Source: Blastopirellula marina (GTDB lineage: Bacteria > Planctomycetota > Planctomycetia > Pirellulales > Pirellulaceae). Taken from it: a DNA stretch of 64,000 nucleotides. The DNA is taken from positions 57,521 through 121,520 of the forward strand of contig NZ_PUIA01000003.1 in assembly GCF_002967715.1 (NCBI RefSeq), given 5' to 3'. Of this stretch, positions 8,582 to 16,808 are shown in pieces; position 1 is the stretch's first letter; every line of letters begins with the position of its first letter. Both the position numbers and the translations under genes were made by a program. The notes beneath the pieces are model-generated. The model made no database searches. It saw only the letters and a list, made by a program, of their open reading frames with translations, and was not told where the DNA came from.

Positions 8582-10270
8582 ATGGATGTGAGCATGCAAT
8601 TCAGGCGGAATGGTCTGCGCGACGAGCGTCGTCGCCGGGCCCTCATGGACGATCGCGCCAGCGATTCAGGCAACCAGTCTACATCGAACACGGTCGATGA
8701 CGTCGTTTGTCGTTCGGCACGGACTTACTCGAAGACTGCCATCGACGAGCGAAGGATTCGTATTGTCGACATAGTGCCGGTATATCTTGTCCACGTCACG
8801 CTCATTTATGCCGCTATCGTGCTTTGTGTGGCCGTACTGCTAGCCATGCATCACTACGGCGCGAACATCGTCCGCTGGGCCGATCTGACCCGCGTCGATA
8901 GCCTGGGAACGTATCTTTCGGCTGGCTCCCTCTTTGTCGGTGCTTTGCTGGCTTTTCTGACATATCGAATTCGACGTCATCGTTTGGACGACTACCGCGG
9001 CCGTTACCGCTGCTGGTTGTGGTTTGCCGGGCTGCTGCTGTTTGCCAGCTTAGACTGCATGCTGAACTTCCGCACGGATGTCGCCCGCGGTCTGGAAGCC
9101 GTCACACGGGTTCGCTTGCTTGGCCAAACCGATGGCTGGTGGATTGTCGTGTGGTGTGTTGCCTACGGTTCAATGACCCTCCGGGCACTGATCGAAGTTC
9201 GCGAAAGCGTCGGTACCATCGTGGTCGGAGTGATCAGCGCAGCACTGCTGTTCACCGGCATGGCCCTGCAAATGGACTTGCTCTTGCTGCCCAGCAGTGT
9301 GCCGATTGGTCTCGCGCTACACGCAGCCCAGCTTCTTGGCGTGGGGCTGCTGCTGGCGACGCTTGTTCAGTATTCGCGATTTGTATGGCTAGACGCCCAA
9401 GGGCTCATCTCGCGTCGCATTCGCCGCGTGGAAGAGGACGATGCGGACGAAACCAAACCGCAGAAATCGAGTCGCCGTACGGGTGCCGTGGCGAAGAAGC
9501 CCGCCGTTAAACCGACCGCACAGCAGGCGACCGACGAAGACGAAGAAGAAGCCAAGCCACGCCGCGGATGGTTCTCGTTTGGCAAGAAGAAGTCGGAAGA
9601 GACCGAAGAGGAAAACACCAAGCCGGTAAGAAAGCCTACGAAGCCTGCCGCCAAGTCGACTGACGAGGAAGAAACAACAGACGAAAAGCCACGCCGCGGG
9701 TGGTTCTCGTTCGGTAAGACGAAGTCGGGAGAGACGGATGAGGAACCAGCTAAGCCGGTGAAGAAGCCAGCGAAGCCTGTCGCTAAATCGACTGACGAGG
9801 GAGAATTAACAGAGCAACAGCCATGGCGTGGGTGGTTCTCTTTCGGCAAGAAGAATACGGAAGATGAGCCGGCCGAGCAGCCAGCCAAGGCTCCGCCCAA
9901 GCCGAAGATCGCCGCATCGACAGTCAAGGACGAGGATGCCGCAGAGAAGCCAAAGCGATCATGGTTCTCTTGGGGCAAGAAGTCTTCCGACGAAGCCGAC
10001 CAGGACGAAGCGGCCTCGGCTGGAGAAGAACGCACCACGATGACCCCACGGGTCAAAACACGTCCCAAGTCGCAGCCGGCTCCCCAGGAGCGACCAGCCG
10101 CCAACCAGGGGCCGACCATCACCGGCAAGTACTCTCAGGATGACGACGGCTACTCGGATAATTCGGATGAAGACGAGGAAATCTTGCGACTGGAAGCCAA
10201 GCCGGATCACCTGCTCAGCAAGGCCGAGCGGCGGCGATTGAAGAAGTTAAAACGCCGGTCTGCGGCCTAA
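8582..10270 (+). CDS. Membrane protein with four cytoplasmic WFSFGK-type repeats
   Basis: The 562-residue protein is not recognised. About five or six hydrophobic segments fill residues 62-265. A highly charged, presumably disordered tail (about 280-562) follows. Four spaced copies of a basic-aromatic motif stand in the tail: PRRGWFSFGKKKS (about 326), PRRGWFSFGKTKS (370), PWRGWFSFGKKN (414) and PKRSWFSWGKKSS (457), separated by Lys/Pro/Glu linkers. It ends LLSKAERRRLKKLKRRSAA, a basic helix. Repeated short linear motifs on a flexible tail suggest multivalent binding to a membrane, nucleic acid or protein partner; this is inference. The start at 8582 is uncertain because no good ribosome binding site is visible. 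Confidence 0.75.
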   Translation: MDVSMQFRRNGLRDERRRRALMDDRASDSGNQSTSNTVDDVVCRSARTYSKTAIDERRIRIVDIVPVYLVHVTLIYAAIVLCVAVLLAMHHYGANIVRWADLTRVDSLGTYLSAGSLFVGALLAFLTYRIRRHRLDDYRGRYRCWLWFAGLLLFASLDCMLNFRTDVARGLEAVTRVRLLGQTDGWWIVVWCVAYGSMTLRALIEVRESVGTIVVGVISAALLFTGMALQMDLLLLPSSVPIGLALHAAQLLGVGLLLATLVQYSRFVWLDAQGLISRRIRRVEEDDADETKPQKSSRRTGAVAKKPAVKPTAQQATDEDEEEAKPRRGWFSFGKKKSEETEEENTKPVRKPTKPAAKSTDEEETTDEKPRRGWFSFGKTKSGETDEEPAKPVKKPAKPVAKSTDEGELTEQQPWRGWFSFGKKNTEDEPAEQPAKAPPKPKIAASTVKDEDAAEKPKRSWFSWGKKSSDEADQDEAASAGEERTTMTPRVKTRPKSQPAPQERPAANQGPTITGKYSQDDDGYSDNSDEDEEILRLEAKPDHLLSKAERRRLKKLKRRSAA

Positions 10271-10330
10271 ATCATCGCAGCCCCTTTGACGGGCTTTGCC
10301 GCCAGCGTCTAAGCTTAGGGATCGTTCCGG

Positions 10331-10359
10331 GCGTTTCCCTCCTATCAAGGGGGAGACGC
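10331..10359. terminator. Hairpin between the repeat protein gene and gltX
   Basis: GCGTTTCCC pairs with GGGAGACGC across a short loop, nine pairs with one G-U. It begins about 60 bases after the stop and 45 before gltX. There is no clear U-tract, so its role as terminator or leader structure is uncertain. Confidence 0.35.
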
Positions 10360-10403
10360 TGCCCTTGTTCGGTTCCTCCAGCATGGCATAAGCCCTCATC
10401 ATC

Positions 10404-11996
10404 ATGGCACCAGTTCGTACTCGCTTTGCCCCCAGTCCGACCGGTTATTTGCACATCGGTGGTGTTCGCTCCGCGCTCTTTAACTGGCTATTTGCTCGCA
10501 AGCATGGTGGCCAGTTCATTCTGCGGATCGACGATACTGATCAACAACGCAACGTCGACGAAGCTTTGCAGCCGATCCTCGAGGGGTTTCGTTGGCTGGG
10601 AATCGATTGGGACGAAGGCCCCGAAGTCGGCGGCCCACACGAGCCTTATTATCAGTCGCAGCGATCCGACAAATACAAGGCCGCCGCCCAAAAGCTGATT
10701 GAAAGCGGTTTTGCCTATTACGACTACTCGACCCCGGAAGAAATCAACGCCGAGCGGGATCAGGCCACGTTCGAGAAAAAGCCGTTCCAGTACAGCCGCA
10801 AGTGGATGGCCACCACGCCTGAGGAACGAGCTAGTTTCGAGGCCGAAGGGCGTAGCTTCGTCGTTCGCCTGAAGATGCCGCGTGAAGGCAACTGCGAGTT
10901 TACCGATGCCGTTCGTGGCGATGTCTCGTTCGAGTGGGCCAAGGAAAACGATCACGTGATCCAGCGGAGCGATCGCTCGTGCTTGTATCACCTGGCCAGC
11001 GTGGTCGACGACCACGACCTGCAGATCTCGCACGTGATTCGAGCCGAAGAGCACCTCCCCAATACGCCGAGACAGATCTTCATCGCCCAGTCGCTGGGTT
11101 ACGAATTGCCGGTCTATGCTCACCTGCCGTACGTGGCCGAGCCAGGCAGCAAGAACAAGCTGAGCAAACGCAAGCTTGACAAGTATTTGAAGAACCCCGA
11201 CTTCAGCCGGATCAACGAACACGGCCAAGATATCGCCCATCGGATGGGTGTTGAGATGTCGGCCGAAACGTTCAACCCGGTGATCGTCGACTTCTACGAA
11301 CTAACCGGCTACCTGCCATCGGCAATCTTGAATTACCTGGTTCTGCTGGGTTGGTCGCTGGATGACAAGACCGAAGACTTTACCGTCGACGAAATGATCC
11401 AGCACTTCAGCCTGGAACGCGTGACGAAGGCCCCGGCCAGCTTCGATGCGAAGAAGTTGTGGGCTTTCCAGGATCGTCATCTACAAAAGCTTTCGGTCGA
11501 AGAGAAAGCCACCGGGATGATGCCGTTCCTGGTGAAAGCAGGCCTGGTTGCCGATCCAGATGCTCCCGGCGAGAAAGAGAAACTTGAAAAGATTGTCGCC
11601 GCCTGTGGTGATCGTCTGAAGGTGATGGGGGATATCCTATCTTATGCCGACTACTTCTATGTGGCCGACGACAAGATGGAGATGGACGAGAAGGGCTTCC
11701 AGAAGCGACTCTCCAGCCCTGAATCGCAGGCCATCCTGGCAACCTTCCGCAATCATCTTTCCGCCGTCGAGGATTGGACGGTCGAACATCTCGACAAAGA
11801 GATGCACGCGTTCATCGACGAGGCCGACGTCAAGATTGGCGACATTATTCATGGCGTCCGTCTGAGCGTAACTGGCAAAACGGTTGGCCCTGGCATGTTT
11901 GATTGCCTGGCCATTTTGGGCAAAGAGTCGTGTCTGAAGCGTATGGATGCGACGTTGCATTTAGCCCAGGAAAAATTTCCACCTGATTCTGAATAG
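10404..11996 (+). CDS. gltX: Glutamyl-tRNA synthetase
   Basis: The 530-residue class I synthetase charges tRNA-Glu. The Rossmann domain opens RTRFAPSPTGYLHIGG, whose HIGG (17-20) is the HIGH motif; LRIDDTD follows. The KMSKS-type motif is KNKLSKRK near residue 253. The helical anticodon-binding domain occupies roughly 350-530. It is somewhat longer than the usual ~470-490 residues. I cannot tell from sequence alone whether it is discriminating or also charges tRNA-Gln. The stop is seven bases from the methyltransferase start, so the two genes probably share an mRNA. Confidence 0.95.
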   Translation: MAPVRTRFAPSPTGYLHIGGVRSALFNWLFARKHGGQFILRIDDTDQQRNVDEALQPILEGFRWLGIDWDEGPEVGGPHEPYYQSQRSDKYKAAAQKLIESGFAYYDYSTPEEINAERDQATFEKKPFQYSRKWMATTPEERASFEAEGRSFVVRLKMPREGNCEFTDAVRGDVSFEWAKENDHVIQRSDRSCLYHLASVVDDHDLQISHVIRAEEHLPNTPRQIFIAQSLGYELPVYAHLPYVAEPGSKNKLSKRKLDKYLKNPDFSRINEHGQDIAHRMGVEMSAETFNPVIVDFYELTGYLPSAILNYLVLLGWSLDDKTEDFTVDEMIQHFSLERVTKAPASFDAKKLWAFQDRHLQKLSVEEKATGMMPFLVKAGLVADPDAPGEKEKLEKIVAACGDRLKVMGDILSYADYFYVADDKMEMDEKGFQKRLSSPESQAILATFRNHLSAVEDWTVEHLDKEMHAFIDEADVKIGDIIHGVRLSVTGKTVGPGMFDCLAILGKESCLKRMDATLHLAQEKFPPDSE

Positions 11997-12003
11997 TCCC
12001 TGA

Positions 12004-13227
12004 ATGTCCAACGAAGCAAGCGATGCACCTGCGTCCTCCATTCCGATTGTGAAGCTCCGCCCTCGCAAGGCCCAGCCGTTCTTTGGACGGCATCCGTGGG
12101 TCCGCGATAGCGGCATCGATAAAGTGATCGGCAAGGTGAAAGATGGAGATGTGGTCCAACTTCACAGCGAGAAAGACCGCTTCATCGCTTACGGCCTGAT
12201 CAATCGCAACAGCCACTTGCGCGTGCGGTTGTACTCGTGGGACCAGGAGCAACCGCTAGGGGATGATTTCTGGCGCAGCCGCCTGGAACGAGCCATTCTG
12301 ATGCGACGCGAAATGGGGCTGCTGCGAGACAACGCAGGGTGCCGCCTCGTGTACAGCGAAGCCGACGGGCTCAGTGGTTTGATCGTCGAAAACTTCGCCG
12401 GGCATCTGATGATTCAGGTGACCTCGTTGGGGATGTTCCGACGCATCGAAAGCATCGCGGCGATGCTGGGTGACCTGCTTCAGCCCAAAAGCATCTCCCT
12501 CCGCGGGGAAGCTGGCATCTTGAAGCTGGAAGGGTTGGAAGTAGAACCGGCCCTGCTTGCCGGCGAACTTCCCAGCGAACCTATTGAGATCATCGAGAAC
12601 GATCTGCGTTTCGAGGTCGATCTTTCGGAAGGGCAAAAGACCGGATTTTACCTCGACCAACGCGACAACCGGCGCGTGGCGGCTAGCTACTTGCCACCCA
12701 ATGCCAAAGTGCTGGATATGTTCTGCTACAGCGGCGGCTTTGCCATGAATGCCGCCAGGCATGGCGGTGCGTCCTCGGTGCACGGGGTCGATGGGAGCGG
12801 CCCGGCTGTTTCCGCGGCGCAGCGCAATGCCGAACGCAACCAACTCAGCAATGTTTCGTTCGAGAAGGCCGATTGCTTCGATTACTTAAAGGCTCGCGTC
12901 GATGCTGGCGATCAGTACGACGCGATCATTCTCGACCCACCCAAGTTCACCAAGTCTCGTCGCACGATCGACGAAGCCTTGCGGGCCTACTTCCACATCA
13001 ATCGCCATGCCACGCAACTGCTGCGGCCAGGGGGCATTCTGGTGACCTGCAGTTGCAGTGGCAACGTGAACCGCGATGAGTTTCTGATGATGCTGCTGGG
13101 CGTATCGCAGAAGACGGGACGCGATCTGCGTCTGCTCGAACAGCGCGGGGCGGCCCCGGATCATCCGGTCAGCGCAACCTGCCTGGAAAATGAATACCTG
13201 AAGTGTTTCATCGCCAGCGTCGGCTAG
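12004..13227 (+). CDS. RlmI-like class I rRNA (cytosine-C5-) methyltransferase
   Basis: The 407-residue protein has three parts. An N-terminal PUA domain (about 10-85) contains RPRKAQPFFGRHPWV. A central EEHEE-like domain includes EADGLSGLIVENF. A SAM-binding Rossmann domain follows, with VLDMFCYSGGFAMNAA (about 236), DPPKFTKSR (about 311) and the Cys-containing TCSCSGNV (about 348). This architecture and the Cys motif are those of RlmI, which makes m5C1962 in 23S rRNA. The exact target in this organism is inferred. It follows gltX by seven bases and converges on the next gene, with three bases between the stops. Confidence 0.88.
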   Translation: MSNEASDAPASSIPIVKLRPRKAQPFFGRHPWVRDSGIDKVIGKVKDGDVVQLHSEKDRFIAYGLINRNSHLRVRLYSWDQEQPLGDDFWRSRLERAILMRREMGLLRDNAGCRLVYSEADGLSGLIVENFAGHLMIQVTSLGMFRRIESIAAMLGDLLQPKSISLRGEAGILKLEGLEVEPALLAGELPSEPIEIIENDLRFEVDLSEGQKTGFYLDQRDNRRVAASYLPPNAKVLDMFCYSGGFAMNAARHGGASSVHGVDGSGPAVSAAQRNAERNQLSNVSFEKADCFDYLKARVDAGDQYDAIILDPPKFTKSRRTIDEALRAYFHINRHATQLLRPGGILVTCSCSGNVNRDEFLMMLLGVSQKTGRDLRLLEQRGAAPDHPVSATCLENEYLKCFIASVG

Positions 13228-13230
13228 GCG

Positions 13231-14019
13231 TTATCGAAACACCGACAGGTTGCCAAATTGCCCGTTGCGATCGTCATCGGGCAGATCGTCCGAGCGCCCT
13301 TCGCGATTGGGTGGGCCGACGTGGCGTCGTAGCTCTTCCACCAGAATCTTCCGATCGGACGGGGCCATGAAGACTTCCACCGGGCCTCTTCCGCGGATAT
13401 CGAAGACAATCAACGATGCGGCATCGTCCCAGATGGTGTAGCTGAGAATGCGATTCCACCGGCACGGGTAGAAGCCGCCAATCATCATGCCTTCTTCGTG
13501 GACTTCCAGGTCGTGACCTTTGACATGCAGAAAGAACTGGACCAGCCATGGCACACTGGCCAGTGCGCCAAATCCGGCCATCGCAATGAACGGTAGAAAC
13601 CCGTTGAGCGGTACGGCGGGCTTTTCTTTCATCAGCAAGGGAATCCACAACACAAACAGCGACAAGGTGTGCATTCCACCACCCAGTAGCAAGTTACGGT
13701 AATGCGAGGATTGAAACCCATCGACCGTGAATTGCCACTCTCCCAGGCGGCTACAGGCGACGCTGCGCCAGGTGACGATGATCGCCGCGAGCGACACATC
13801 TAAAACCAGAACCGTGGCCAGGCACAACAGGTAAGTGGTGATCTCGGTCGAGGATACGTCCGCGGTGAAAAAGAGAGGAGCAAACGCAACGGCCAGCGAA
13901 AGGCCCATGACGGTACCGCCGATACCACGCAGCCATCGTGCCTGACGAGACGGCAATTCTGGGCCGTGATTGAATCGCAAGTGGGCGGGCGAGTCGCTAT
14001 CGTCAAATGAATTGGTCAT
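13231..14019 (-). CDS. Membrane protein with C-terminal DUF5673-like domain
   Basis: The protein has about 262 residues from ATG 14019, which gives MTNSFDDSDSPAH. The longer frame to 14094 looks non-coding. Four hydrophobic segments lie at roughly 30-55, 65-85, 110-130 and 145-165. The C-terminal part (about 175-245) reads LEVHEEGMMIGGFYPCRWNR, then ILSYTIWDDAASLIVF, then a final helix. This is the pattern of DUF5673-like, PH-type domains that follow transmembrane helices in many planctomycete proteins. Function is unknown. It is convergent with the methyltransferase gene. Confidence 0.7.
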   Translation of the reverse strand: MTNSFDDSDSPAHLRFNHGPELPSRQARWLRGIGGTVMGLSLAVAFAPLFFTADVSSTEITTYLLCLATVLVLDVSLAAIIVTWRSVACSRLGEWQFTVDGFQSSHYRNLLLGGGMHTLSLFVLWIPLLMKEKPAVPLNGFLPFIAMAGFGALASVPWLVQFFLHVKGHDLEVHEEGMMIGGFYPCRWNRILSYTIWDDAASLIVFDIRGRGPVEVFMAPSDRKILVEELRRHVGPPNREGRSDDLPDDDRNGQFGNLSVFR

Positions 14020-14317
14020 GAGTGCTTTGATGGGGCAAGGCGATCGGCGATCGGACAAAACGCCTTCAGGAAAGAAAACGCATGGCGATCTCAATTTCGA
14101 TTCCAGGGTATGACAAAATTACCGAACGTTCTCGTATTTCGCTCGCAGGTTGACTGTCCCCGCAAACCACCGCCTTGCAGAACGTCAGCCGGCAGAACAT
14201 CTGGTAAGATGCCCTGCATCGATATCTGATTACATTTGCGAAAAGTGGCGTAAAGCCACTCGGTCGCATTTTATTTCGAGTCCGTCAATTATACCGCCCC
14301 GGTAGTAACAAAAAACC

Positions 14318-15265
14318 ATGAAAGTGATTGCCTCGCACAACGGATTGGAAGCCACCCAACGAGCCTGGCAGCAGCTAGAAGCCCATTGCCCGGTGATCGA
14401 TGCCTGTGTCGAAGGGGTGACCCTGGTCGAGGATGACCCGGAAGAACTGACGGTCGGTTACGGAGGGCTTCCCGACGAACAGGGGCACGTCACCCTCGAT
14501 GCGGCCGTGATGGATGGGCGATCGCATCGCGGTGGTTCGATTATCGGCCTTACTGGGGTTCGGCACGTTTCTAAGGTGGCACTGCGGCTTATGCGCGAAT
14601 CTCGCCGCGTAATGCTGCAAGGAGAAGGTGCCGATGCGTTTGCTCGGGCATGTGGCTTTCCGACCGAAGATCTGCTGACTGAGAATGCACGCAAACTGTG
14701 GCGACTGTGGAAGAGGACCTATCAGGCCAATAAAGAGTGGCTACCCGCTCCGAAGGATGAAGAAACCGAGGAGCTTATGAAGATCTTAACCTATTACTAT
14801 CGCCATCCTGCAGGGACAGTCCACGTGGCGGGGCAAGACCAGCAGGGGCATCTGGCCTGCGTGACTTCGACCAGCGGGCACTGCTTCAAAACCAAAGGAC
14901 GCGTCGGAGACTCACCCATTTTCGGTGCAGGACTGTATGTTGACGATGAACACGGCACTTGCGGAAGCATTGGGCATGGCGAAGCGAACCTGCTCAACTG
15001 CAGCAGCTTTATGGCAGTGCACTTGATGGGGCAGGGTATGTCACCCAAGGAAGCTGGCATGGCAACCCTCGAGCACGCAGCACGGCATGCTCCGCCATTT
15101 GAATTAGACCCGCTGGGGCGTCCCAACTTCAACCTGCAGCTATACCTTCTGGCCAAAGATGGAACGCATGCCGGTGTTTGCCTACGAGGAGATTGGAAGG
15201 TTGCCGTTACAGACCAGTCCGGTTCGCGTCTGGAAGCTTGCGAGGCGATGTTCCCCAGCAACTAG
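14318..15265 (+). CDS. Glycosylasparaginase / isoaspartyl peptidase family (Ntn hydrolase)
   Basis: The 315-residue protein belongs to the asparaginase-2 family of self-cleaving N-terminal nucleophile hydrolases. Evidence is TVGYGGLPDEQGHVTLDA (about 45-62), GRVGDSPIFGAGLYVDD (about 191-207) and the cleavage region HPAGTVHVAG, where Thr167 is the predicted nucleophile freed by autoproteolysis. Relatives cleave GlcNAc-Asn or beta-aspartyl links. The N-terminus lacks a signal peptide, so a cytoplasmic role is likely. The start at 14318 matches the conserved core and follows a T/A-rich stretch. The gene is convergent with the lipoprotein gene, two bases apart. Confidence 0.85.
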   Translation: MKVIASHNGLEATQRAWQQLEAHCPVIDACVEGVTLVEDDPEELTVGYGGLPDEQGHVTLDAAVMDGRSHRGGSIIGLTGVRHVSKVALRLMRESRRVMLQGEGADAFARACGFPTEDLLTENARKLWRLWKRTYQANKEWLPAPKDEETEELMKILTYYYRHPAGTVHVAGQDQQGHLACVTSTSGHCFKTKGRVGDSPIFGAGLYVDDEHGTCGSIGHGEANLLNCSSFMAVHLMGQGMSPKEAGMATLEHAARHAPPFELDPLGRPNFNLQLYLLAKDGTHAGVCLRGDWKVAVTDQSGSRLEACEAMFPSN

Positions 15266-15267
15266 CG

Positions 15268-15726
15268 TTAAAAGCCGGAAGCGTCCCCTCGCAGTGCGTT
15301 AGCGCTGTCTGGCGCGGTACGCAACTTTCCTTCCAGTTCGATCTTAAGGGAATCGGTTGCCTCGTCAACGACGATTGTCAGGCCGCTGGTCGCCGTATCG
15401 GCGTATTCCCTGGGAAGCAGATTGACTGCTTGTCCGCCGGGCCCCAACGCATTCGCCCATACGGCAACTTTGTGCTCGCCGCGAACCACTCCATCCCCGT
15501 CTTCAAATGTAGTGAGTGTGAAGGTCCCATCGCTGGGATTGATCTTTCCGGTGGCTGGTCGGTTATCGGCAGGAACGACTTGCACGAAGCCATCTCCCTT
15601 GAAGGTCAATGGTTGTCCGTTCAGAAGAACCTGGCCCGAAGTCTTTACCCGCGAAGGGCGGCCATCACCACAACCAGTAAGAATCAGCGCAGCCAATGCT
15701 GCGCTGATCAAAAAGTATCTCGACAT
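15268..15726 (-). CDS. Small lipoprotein, carboxypeptidase-regulatory-like
   Basis: The protein has about 152 residues from ATG 15726. That start gives a clean lipoprotein signal, MSRYFLISAALAALILTGC, with the lipobox Cys at residue 19. The mature part reads as a small beta-sandwich (SGQVLLNGQPLTF, NPSDGTFTL, GVVRGEHKVAVWA) of the type often annotated as carboxypeptidase regulatory-like in planctomycetes. It follows the DUF1559 gene by about 55 bases on the same strand. This pairing of a DUF1559 prepilin-like protein with a small lipoprotein is frequent in Pirellulales. The function is unknown. Confidence 0.8.
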   Translation of the reverse strand: MSRYFLISAALAALILTGCGDGRPSRVKTSGQVLLNGQPLTFKGDGFVQVVPADNRPATGKINPSDGTFTLTTFEDGDGVVRGEHKVAVWANALGPGGQAVNLLPREYADTATSGLTIVVDEATDSLKIELEGKLRTAPDSANALRGDASGF

Positions 15727-15781
15727 GGGGCAATCTCTGATAGGTGGGATGTTCAAGTAAACGCTCAGACGAGTGCCTGGT

Positions 15782-16660
15782 CTAGTTGATCGTTTTGGGT
15801 TGGCCGGAAGCTCGCTGACCCAGCAATTTGTAGGTGGTCAGGTTTATCGTTTCAGGGATGAAATGAACCGAGCCATCTCCAAACGCGAAGTTACCCCCAC
15901 CTGGGTGTCGGCTGCCAAACGCACCGTTGAGTGCTTCGCCATAAGGAGAAGTGGTGACGCCTTGGCCTGGAGGCGTATTCACGGGGTTTTCCGTCGAACG
16001 CAGCGAGTCCAGGTGACGGCCTGCCGTCGTCCAACGATTGATGTGGTTGGATAGGTGACCATCAATCACTTCGCCGACAAACATCACATTGGACAGACCG
16101 TCGACGGCGTCTTGAACGCCAAACGAATCGCGGTAGACGAACATGCCGGAGTTTTCCCACTTCACTTTCGAGCCGATCCCCTGCGAAGGACCGTAGTGCC
16201 CCGAGACAAGCGCGTAGGAACTGGTCGCCCAGTCTTTACTGCCCGAGTTCACGGTTTCCGGCATGGTGCTGCTGGGGCAAACGAATGCAGCGGGACGAAT
16301 CGAGAGAGTCGATGTCGGCAGATTGCCGGGGAAGTTGCTGTCGGGGCCGTACGGAGCAAACAGTTCGTACAGGTTGTTTTCTTCCAGGAACGGAAGCAGC
16401 AGCACGAAACCGCTGGTACCAGGTCCGTTGGTCGGGCTGCAAGCGCCGTCGCAACCGAGACGGCCGGTGGGGAACACCTTGAAACTCGATTCATAGTTGT
16501 GCATTGCGAGAATGATTTGCTTCTCGCCATTGGTGCATTGCATGCGACGCGCTGCCTCGCGGGCCTGTTGGACCGCCGGTAACAGCAACGCAATCAATAC
16601 GCCGATGATGGCAATTACGACGAGCAACTCAACCAACGTGAAAGCATGGGTCTTGCGCAT
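15782..16660 (-). CDS. DUF1559 prepilin-like protein
   Basis: The protein has about 292 residues from ATG 16660, which gives the type IV prepilin-like leader MRKTHAFTLVELLVVIAIIG. The predicted peptidase cut lies before FTLVE. The long hydrophobic helix runs into LLPAVQQAREAARRMQC, and the C-terminus carries RHPGGGNFAFGDGSVHFI, the H-X9-DG signature of DUF1559. Such proteins are strongly amplified in planctomycetes and resemble pseudopilins, so a role in an envelope fibre or secretion system is inferred. The longer frame to 16711 only adds residues before the leader. It probably forms an operon with the lipoprotein gene downstream. Confidence 0.9.
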   Translation of the reverse strand: MRKTHAFTLVELLVVIAIIGVLIALLLPAVQQAREAARRMQCTNGEKQIILAMHNYESSFKVFPTGRLGCDGACSPTNGPGTSGFVLLLPFLEENNLYELFAPYGPDSNFPGNLPTSTLSIRPAAFVCPSSTMPETVNSGSKDWATSSYALVSGHYGPSQGIGSKVKWENSGMFVYRDSFGVQDAVDGLSNVMFVGEVIDGHLSNHINRWTTAGRHLDSLRSTENPVNTPPGQGVTTSPYGEALNGAFGSRHPGGGNFAFGDGSVHFIPETINLTTYKLLGQRASGQPKTIN

Positions 16661-16808
16661 GGTGACACCGAGAAGTGAGGAGGAAGAAAGAAAGGAATTA
16701 GTTCGTAACACCGCCGGGCACGGTACCGTTCCGGCAATTCAACGGAAAAGGGGAGAGAATCTCTAAAAAATTATTATTCCGCAAATATAATTAGAGAAGA
16801 TGAGTTTG

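Noticed and set aside
14318..15265. Unusual TVH after the predicted Ntn nucleophile in the asparaginase-family protein
   Set aside because: The residue two after the Thr varies in related planctomycete proteins, so it does not argue for loss of function.
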